From assembly GCF_016756315.1 (NCBI RefSeq), contig NZ_AP024235.1:3038001-3102000 (forward strand): a DNA stretch of 64,000 bases, written 5' to 3'. Of this stretch, positions 58,352 to 64,000 are shown piece by piece. Positions within the stretch are counted from its first letter, which is position 1. Every line of letters starts with the position of its first letter. The DNA is from Alteromonas sp. KC3 (GTDB lineage Bacteria > Pseudomonadota > Gammaproteobacteria > Enterobacterales > Alteromonadaceae). Below the pieces are notes generated by a model, which made no database searches, had not been told where the DNA came from, and worked only from the letters and a program-made list of their open reading frames with translations. Position numbers and translations under genes: made by a program.

Positions 58352-59569
58352 TTAGGCCAACATCATTTTTGCTTTCTTAAGTGCAGCAAATAAGCTGTCG
58401 ACTTCTTCAAGCGTGTTATAAATTGAAAACGACGCACGCGCCGTGCCCGGAATACCAAAACGCTTCATTAATGGCTGCGCGCAGTTATCACCTGTGCGGA
58501 TCGCCACGCCCTGACGGTCAAGAATAAAGCCGACATCTGCCGGGTGCGCGCCGTCGAGCAAAAAGCTTAGTACCCCAACTTTATTAGGAGCAGTACCAAT
58601 AATGCGCATTCCCTCGAGGGCCTGTGCTTGCTCGGTCGCGTAGGCAAGTAGCTGTTGCTCATGTGCATGTAGCGCTTGTACATCAAGTGCACTAAACCAA
58701 TCTACCGCTGCCCCCATGCCAATGGCTCCAGCAATATTTGGCGTACCAGCCTCTAGGCGGTTTGGCAATGCACCCCATGTGGCTTCATGATAGGTAACGT
58801 CTTTAATCATTTCGCCGCCTACCTGCCATACAGGCCATGTTTCAAGCACGTCTTTTTTGCCCCACAAGCAACCAATGCCCGTTGGACCAAATAGCTTGTG
58901 CCCTGAAAACGCATAAAAATCACAGCCGATGTCTTGTACGTCAACGTCGCCGTGAGCAATACCTTGTGCGCCATCAACCAACACCCAAGCACCAACCGCT
59001 TTAGCTTTTTGAGTAAGCTGTTTAATAGGGTTTACCGTCCCCAATGCATTAGATACATGCGGGAACGCCACCATTTTGGTGTTGTCAGACAGCAGTCTAT
59101 CGAAAGCGTCAACATCAAGCTCACCACTGTCAAAAATAGGCACAACGTTTAGCGTTGCACCAGAGCGGCGACATGCCTGCTGCCATGTAACCAAGTTGGC
59201 GTGGTGCTCAAGTTCAGTCACCATCACTTCGTCACCTTCACTAAGAAGTTGACCAATGCCATTAGCAACAATATTAATGGCTTCAGTGGTACCTGAAGTC
59301 CAGATAACCTCTTCGCGGGCACCTGCGTTGATAAAACTCGCAACGCTGCTACGTGCATTTTCATAGCGACGCGTAGCTTCATCAGATAAATGGTGCGCAC
59401 CGCGGTGCACGTTTGCATTCGTACCCGTGTAAAAATCCATTAACGCGTCAATCACAGCTTGAGGCTTTTGTGTAGTAGCCGCGTTATCAAGGTATACCAG
59501 CGGCTTGCCGTCTACCGTTTTAGATAAAATGGGAAACTGGGCACGAAGTGCTGCAACGTCTAAGCTCAT
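58352..59569 (-). CDS. sufS: Cysteine desulfurase SufS
   Basis: 405 residues, a group II PLP-dependent cysteine desulfurase. The PLP-binding Lys225 is in FSGHKLFGPTG and the catalytic Cys in RTGDNCAQP near 362. It removes sulfur from cysteine for cluster assembly and hands it to SufE. It overlaps sufD by 4 bp (58352-59569 starts within the sufD end), so it is translationally coupled. Confidence 0.96.
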   Translation of the reverse strand: MSLDVAALRAQFPILSKTVDGKPLVYLDNAATTQKPQAVIDALMDFYTGTNANVHRGAHHLSDEATRRYENARSSVASFINAGAREEVIWTSGTTEAINIVANGIGQLLSEGDEVMVTELEHHANLVTWQQACRRSGATLNVVPIFDSGELDVDAFDRLLSDNTKMVAFPHVSNALGTVNPIKQLTQKAKAVGAWVLVDGAQGIAHGDVDVQDIGCDFYAFSGHKLFGPTGIGCLWGKKDVLETWPVWQVGGEMIKDVTYHEATWGALPNRLEAGTPNIAGAIGMGAAVDWFSALDVQALHAHEQQLLAYATEQAQALEGMRIIGTAPNKVGVLSFLLDGAHPADVGFILDRQGVAIRTGDNCAQPLMKRFGIPGTARASFSIYNTLEEVDSLFAALKKAKMMLA

Positions 59570-60822
59570 TTCACCTCCATTTGGGCGAAACGCTCACTTA
59601 AAATTGGCGCTAGCCATTCACGTACCGCAGTGTTTGGTACGTCGTTAATAAGCTCTTGAATAAAGCCAAAGTTAAGCATTACCAATGCCTTGCTGCGAGA
59701 AACACCGCGAGTTAGCAAGTAATACAAGGCTTCTTCTTCAATTTCTGCCACCGTTGCACCGTGGGCACATTTTACGTCGTCAGCATAAATTTCAAGCTCT
59801 GGCTTAGTGTTAATCACACCGCGGCGAGATAGCAGCAAGTTTCGGTTGTTAAGTTCAGCCAATGTCTTTTGGGCATCGCGATGAATATGGATACGACCAT
59901 TAAATACAGCGCGCGCCTTATCACCCACGATACCGCGCGCATTTTCTTCTGTCGTGCCATTTGGCATAGCGTGCTCAATGGTTGAGTGAAGGTCGAATAG
60001 CTCGCCTTCAGCCAGAAGATAAATGGCATTCATTTTCGCATCGGCAAATTCGCCAGCGTGGTGAATATCTACATCTAAACGCGAAAGCTCACTTCCGTAA
60101 CCTACCATGGTGCTGTTTAGCGTGGTGCGGTTATGAAGCTTAAAGTGGCTACCACCTAGCTGCTTTGCTTTACCAGTAAACATAGCAAAACGGTAGTGCT
60201 CAAGGTGCGCATCATCAGCCAAGTCGTATTCAGCAAAAGCAGTAGTTAGGCTTTCGGTATCACCAAAGCCTTGCTCAATAACCGTGGCGCTTGCGCCTTC
60301 AGCTAGCTTTACTACAACACGCGTGTGAGCATCTACATCTTGTGATGTCATGTTCACAATGCGAACTGGCGTGTCAATTTTCGCACCAGCTTCTACATTG
60401 ATGAATATACCGTGTTGGCATAGTGCATCGTTCACTAGGCCAAACATATGACGTGTAGGCTTAACCTGACCGTATACGCTGCTAATAGCTTGCTGGGTAG
60501 CCGTGTCATCGCTGTTTAGTGATGTAATAGTCATGCCAGCTGGCACGTCTAGGGTATTAACCTGCGTTACCAAGACACCATCAACAAAGACAAGGTCGAT
60601 AGCATTTAAATTGTCAATTGCCGGCACTGGCAAATTGTCTGCCTGAACGGCTTGCTTCGCATCACGCTTTTCAAGTGACGTAAGTGGCGTAAACCGCCAG
60701 CTTTCGTTACGGCGTGCGGGCCAGCCATCGGCTTTTAACTGCGTTAAGGCCTGTTGACGCACGGGCGCTAAATAATCGGAGATTTGCGCCGCATCAATGA
60801 CCTGGTCTAGCCATTGACTCAT
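59566..60822 (-). CDS. sufD: Fe-S cluster assembly protein SufD
   Basis: 418 residues with the SufB/SufD beta-helix core. The N-terminus contains FTPLTSLEKRDAKQ and the C-terminal part KCAHGATVAEIEEEALYYLLTRG, a typical SufD signature. It forms the SufBC2D scaffold complex. It overlaps sufC by 4 bp and sufS by 4 bp. Confidence 0.95.
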   Translation of the reverse strand: MSQWLDQVIDAAQISDYLAPVRQQALTQLKADGWPARRNESWRFTPLTSLEKRDAKQAVQADNLPVPAIDNLNAIDLVFVDGVLVTQVNTLDVPAGMTITSLNSDDTATQQAISSVYGQVKPTRHMFGLVNDALCQHGIFINVEAGAKIDTPVRIVNMTSQDVDAHTRVVVKLAEGASATVIEQGFGDTESLTTAFAEYDLADDAHLEHYRFAMFTGKAKQLGGSHFKLHNRTTLNSTMVGYGSELSRLDVDIHHAGEFADAKMNAIYLLAEGELFDLHSTIEHAMPNGTTEENARGIVGDKARAVFNGRIHIHRDAQKTLAELNNRNLLLSRRGVINTKPELEIYADDVKCAHGATVAEIEEEALYYLLTRGVSRSKALVMLNFGFIQELINDVPNTAVREWLAPILSERFAQMEVK

Positions 60823-61580
60823 GCCTCAGCCTCCTCATAGCCTTTACCTAGGAAAGCATAACCGCTCTTCTCTACTTCTAGCGCAAGTGACGCGTCACCG
60901 CTTTTCACAATTTTGCCGTCAGCAAGGATATGTACGAAGTCAGGCTTAATGTAGTCTAGAAGGCGCTGATAGTGAGTAACAACGATGAAACTGCGCTCAC
61001 CGTCGCGTTGGCTGTTTACACCGTCTGCAACAACTTGTAGAGCGTCAACGTCAAGGCCAGAGTCTGATTCGTCAAGAATACAAAGCTTTGGCTCTAGCAA
61101 AATCATTTGCATAATTTCGTTACGCTTTTTCTCACCACCAGAGAAACCTTCGTTAACACCACGCTTTAAGAAATCCAAAGGAAGCTGTACTTGTTTGCAC
61201 GCTTCTTTTGCTTTCTTTAAAAATTCTGCAGCGCTTAACGGCTCTTCGCCACGTTGTTCACGCATAGCGTTAACCGACTCTTTCATGAATTCCATGTTGC
61301 TAACACCTGGAATTTCTACCGGGTATTGGAAAGCAAGGAAAAGGCCTTCACGAGCGCGCTCTTCTACTTCAAGCTCAAGCAGGTCTTTACCGTTTAGCGT
61401 GGCATCGCCTTCGCTTACTTCGTAACCGTCGCGGCCAGATAGCACGTAACCTAATGTACTTTTACCGGCACCGTTGGGGCCCATGATAGCGTGTACTTCA
61501 CCAGGTTTAACTTCAAGGTTAAGACCTTTAATGATGTTTTTCTCTTCCACGCTGGCATGTAAATTCTTGATACTAAGCAT
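60819..61580 (-). CDS. sufC: Fe-S cluster assembly ATPase SufC
   Basis: 253 residues, an ABC-type ATPase. Walker A GPNGAGKST (about 35-43), signature FSGGEKKRNEI, and Walker B CILDESDSGLD are present. SufC drives conformational changes of SufBC2D during cluster assembly. It lies 3 bp after sufB. Confidence 0.97.
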   Translation of the reverse strand: MLSIKNLHASVEEKNIIKGLNLEVKPGEVHAIMGPNGAGKSTLGYVLSGRDGYEVSEGDATLNGKDLLELEVEERAREGLFLAFQYPVEIPGVSNMEFMKESVNAMREQRGEEPLSAAEFLKKAKEACKQVQLPLDFLKRGVNEGFSGGEKKRNEIMQMILLEPKLCILDESDSGLDVDALQVVADGVNSQRDGERSFIVVTHYQRLLDYIKPDFVHILADGKIVKSGDASLALEVEKSGYAFLGKGYEEAEA

Positions 61581-61583
61581 TGA

Positions 61584-63020
61584 TTACCCCACTGAACCTT
61601 CAAGACTAATTTCGAGCAGTTTGCCGGCTTCTACGGCAAATTCCATTGGTAGCTCTTTGAATACTTCTTTACAGAAACCGTTAACAATCATAGAAACGGC
61701 CTTTTCTGTGTCTAAGCCACGTTGCTGACACAGGAATAATTGTTCGTCGCTCACCTTCGATGTTGTTGCTTCATGCTCAACAATGGCTGAAGGGTTACGG
61801 CTTTCGATATACGGGAAAGTGTGTGCGCCGCACTTGTCACCAATCAGTAGCGAGTCGCACTCGGTGAAATTACGTGCACCATCTGCGCGCGGCCCCATTT
61901 GAACCAGCCCGCGATAAGCGTTGTTGCTGTTACCTGCTGATATACCTTTGGAGATAATGGTCGACTTGGTATTTTTACCCACGTGGATCATCTTAGTTCC
62001 GGTATCTGCTTGTTGACGACCGCGTGTTAGTGCTACTGAGTAGAACTCACCTACACTGTTATCGCCTTTAAGAACACAGCTTGGGTATTTCCACGTAACC
62101 GCAGAACCCGTTTCTACCTGTGTCCATGAAATTTTGGCGTTGGTGTGCGCTACACCACGTTTAGTAACGAAGTTGTAGATACCGCCTTTTCCATTTTCAT
62201 CACCCGGGTACCAGTTTTGTACCGTTGAGTATTTGATTTGCGCGTCATCCATCGCCACTAGCTCAACGACTGCCGCGTGCAGCTGGTTTTCGTCACGCTG
62301 AGGTGCTGTACAGCCTTCAAGATAACTCACGTAGCTGCCTTCATCTGCAACAATCAATGTACGCTCGAACTGACCGGTGTTCATTTCGTTAATACGGAAA
62401 TACGTAGAAAGCTCCATTGGGCAGCGTGTGCCTTTTGGAATGTAAACAAATGAACCGTCAGTAAATACAGCGCTATTGAGTGCAGCAAAGTAGTTGTCTG
62501 TGCGCGGAACTACCGAGCCAATGTATTTTTTAACAAGGTCTGGGTACTTCTGAAGCGCTTCAGAAATTGGGCAAAAGATAACGCCCGCTTCTTCCAGCTT
62601 TTCACGGAAAGTAGTCACAACAGAGACCGAGTCGAATACTGCGTCTACCGCAACACCTGCTAGCATTTCCTGCTCATGAAGCGGGATACCAAGCTTTTCG
62701 TAGGTGCGAAGAAGTTCTGGGTCTACTTCGTCAAGTGACTTAGGCTTGTCTTTCATACTCTTTGGTGCCGAGTAATAGGAAATGGCCTGATAGTCAATTT
62801 TTGGATAGTCGACGTGCGCCCAGTCTGGCTCTTCCATTTCTAGCCAAGCATGATAAGACTTCAAACGCCATTCAAGCATCCATTCAGGCTCGTTTTTCAT
62901 TGCTGATATGCGGCGGATAACCGACTCGTCCAGGCCGCTTTCAAACGTTTCCGATTCGATTTCAGAGTAGAAACCGGCTTCGTACTTTCTTTCTAACGCC
63001 TGTTCGATCTGTTCACTCAT
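61584..63020 (-). CDS. sufB: Fe-S cluster assembly protein SufB
   Basis: 478 residues, near the E. coli length (495). It has the SufB blocks [49 protein letters not shown] and NYV-type C-terminal SALIEHE-like stretch ([17 protein letters not shown]). SufB is the main scaffold on which the cluster forms. It is the first gene of the suf operon, with GGGAT before the ATG and the promoter and IscR site about 190-220 bp upstream. Confidence 0.96.
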   Translation of the reverse strand: MSEQIEQALERKYEAGFYSEIESETFESGLDESVIRRISAMKNEPEWMLEWRLKSYHAWLEMEEPDWAHVDYPKIDYQAISYYSAPKSMKDKPKSLDEVDPELLRTYEKLGIPLHEQEMLAGVAVDAVFDSVSVVTTFREKLEEAGVIFCPISEALQKYPDLVKKYIGSVVPRTDNYFAALNSAVFTDGSFVYIPKGTRCPMELSTYFRINEMNTGQFERTLIVADEGSYVSYLEGCTAPQRDENQLHAAVVELVAMDDAQIKYSTVQNWYPGDENGKGGIYNFVTKRGVAHTNAKISWTQVETGSAVTWKYPSCVLKGDNSVGEFYSVALTRGRQQADTGTKMIHVGKNTKSTIISKGISAGNSNNAYRGLVQMGPRADGARNFTECDSLLIGDKCGAHTFPYIESRNPSAIVEHEATTSKVSDEQLFLCQQRGLDTEKAVSMIVNGFCKEVFKELPMEFAVEAGKLLEISLEGSVG

Positions 63021-63205
63021 GTTGGGATCTCACTTGTTTGCCTGCATTTGCTGCCATTTGCTGTCTACGCAGCACAGTAGCCACCCCACGGTCTTGGTGA
63101 TTACTGGGTTTCTGTGTATTTGAGTGCGTTTACATTCAAAGAATTCACCACGCAAATCTCATACAAACCACTCGCTACAAAAAGGGCAGCCTAAAAAATT
63201 GGTGC

Positions 63206-63221
63206 GGTATTATATAATACC
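63206..63221. repeat. 16-bp perfect palindrome at the suf promoter -10
   Basis: GGTATTATATAATACC reads the same on both strands and contains the -10 hexamer in both orientations. It may be incidental to the AT-rich -10 or a second operator next to the IscR site. Confidence 0.6.
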
Positions 63222-63237
63222 CGACTATTTCACTCAA
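63209..63237 (-). promoter_or_regulatory. suf operon promoter
   Basis: On the minus strand TTGAGT (63232-63237), 17 bp, then a perfect TATAAT (63209-63214). It is located in the gap between the IscS-like gene and sufB, so the suf genes have their own promoter. Confidence 0.7.
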
Positions 63238-63241
63238 ATAT
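63217..63241. promoter_or_regulatory. IscR type 1 binding site overlapping the suf promoter
   Basis: The 25 bp from ATACCCGACT to ACTCAAATAT agree at 23 of 25 positions with the E. coli IscR type 1 consensus as I remember it (ATASYYGACT, centre WWW, inverted arm). It lies over the spacer and -35 of the suf promoter, a position expected for repression by Fe-S-loaded IscR. Confidence 0.65.
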
Positions 63242-63300
63242 TCAGCCGTTTATTTACCGCCGCCAAGCTTAAAATTTCTTTAACGCGCTATAACGTTTAC

Positions 63301-64000
63301 TTATGCGATTGCTGCTTCTCGTAATCGAGTAACAACATCCGTCACTTTCGTTATTACGTAATCAATATCGTCTTGGGTTGTAAATCTACCCACACTAAAG
63401 CGTATACCTGCGTGTGCGAGTTCATTACTTCGACCGATGGCCTTTAGCACATAAGACGGCTCAAGGCTTGCTGATGTGCATGCTGATCCCGATGACACGG
63501 CGATATCATTAAGCCCCATCATCAAGCTTTCACCATCTACGCCCGCAAAACTGACATTTAAAATACCTGGAATACGTTGGGTTTCATGCCCGTTTAAATA
63601 CACATCACCTACCTGCTCTATTCCCTTCCACAACGCTTCCCGCAAAGCCATTATGCGTTTACCCTCGTCGGCTAAATTTGTCACTGCAAGCGAAATTGCT
63701 TCTCCCATGCCTACAATTTGATGGGTGGCTAACGTACCAGAGCGCATACCACGCTCATGGCCACCGCCGTGAATTTGAGCAACCAGATTAATTTTAGGAC
63801 GACGACGAACGAAAAGCGCTCCCATGCCCTTTGGCCCATACATTTTATGAGCGGAAATAGACAGTAAATCCACGGGAAGTTCAGCAAGGTCAATCGCTAT
63901 CTTGCCAACACTTTGTGCGCCATCGACATGGAACAAAATCCCTTTGTCTCGACATAACTCACCGATAGTTTGAATATCTTGGATAACACCTAGTTCATTA
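63301..64000 (-). CDS. IscS-like cysteine desulfurase, 5' end outside the window
   Basis: The C-terminal part (about 230 residues) of a group I cysteine desulfurase. The PLP-binding lysine is in [10 protein letters not shown] and the catalytic cysteine loop is [17 protein letters not shown], both IscS-like. The frame is open to the window edge, so the gene continues beyond 64000. The protein ends [10 protein letters not shown], about 20 residues short of E. coli IscS, and lacks its tail that binds IscU. It lies upstream of the suf operon; iscR is probably further upstream, outside the window. Confidence 0.88.
   Translation of the reverse strand, partial: NELGVIQDIQTIGELCRDKGILFHVDGAQSVGKIAIDLAELPVDLLSISAHKMYGPKGMGALFVRRRPKINLVAQIHGGGHERGMRSGTLATHQIVGMGEAISLAVTNLADEGKRIMALREALWKGIEQVGDVYLNGHETQRIPGILNVSFAGVDGESLMMGLNDIAVSSGSACTSASLEPSYVLKAIGRSNELAHAGIRFSVGRFTTQDDIDYVITKVTDVVTRLREAAIA

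Overview
The window reads as a chromosome segment of a marine gammaproteobacterium, most likely Alteromonas or a close relative. This is inferred from core gene orders (tig-clpP-clpX-lon-hupB-ppiD; guaBA divergent from xseA; ndk-rlmN-pilF-rodZ-ispG-hisS-yfgM-bamB-der), from the mix of Isc-like and Suf genes, and from PEP-CTERM proteins. No phage, insertion sequence or CRISPR array is visible. Most of the window is housekeeping DNA with a few accessory islands.

Layout. 1-700: rpsT with its promoter and terminator. 0.7-5.4 kb: a minus-strand cluster (two short-chain dehydrogenases, an ACAD10/11-type phosphotransferase, a BASS transporter) with a divergent LysR regulator. 5.4-7.4 kb: a large lipoprotein of unknown role. 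7.6-10.4 kb: a probable phosphate-starvation lipid-remodelling pair, a PlcP-like metallophosphoesterase and an OlsF-type ornithine-lipid synthase, each preceded by 11-bp-phased GTCA repeats typical of PhoB sites. 10.4-12.0 kb: dapE and a 56-residue membrane protein. 12.1-22.4 kb: the protein quality-control block ppiD, hupB, lon (with a sigma32-type promoter), a DUF4350-like protein, two fold-back repeats, clpX, clpP and tig. 22.7-23.3 kb: five tRNA genes (Pro-Arg-His-Leu-Pro in transcription order). 23.7-30.7 kb: folD, a DUF1415 gene, trmO, proS, an MBL-fold hydrolase, pldA and a histone-deacetylase-like gene. 30.8-37.8 kb: a chemoreceptor, then a compact six-gene operon joining a second chemoreceptor to a MauG-type cytochrome c peroxidase, a cupredoxin, a dihaem cytochrome c and the MsrPQ methionine sulfoxide reductase. 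38.2-46.1 kb: two PEP-CTERM genes with candidate sigma54 promoters, around guaBA, xseA and a protein of unknown function. 46.5-56.7 kb: der to ndk. 56.9-64 kb: the suf operon (sufB-C-D-S, A-type carrier, sufT, sufE) behind a promoter that overlaps a near-consensus IscR type 1 site, and the 3' part of an IscS-like gene cut by the window edge.

The most interesting items are the Pho-box-preceded PlcP/OlsF pair, the chemoreceptor-MauG-cupredoxin-MsrPQ operon, the IscR site in the suf promoter, the paired sigma54-like sites before the PEP-CTERM genes, a perfect 12-bp inverted repeat that covers the ribosome binding site of the large lipoprotein gene, and the fold-back repeats near clpX. Promoter, operator and terminator calls were made by eye and have not been tested by any search.
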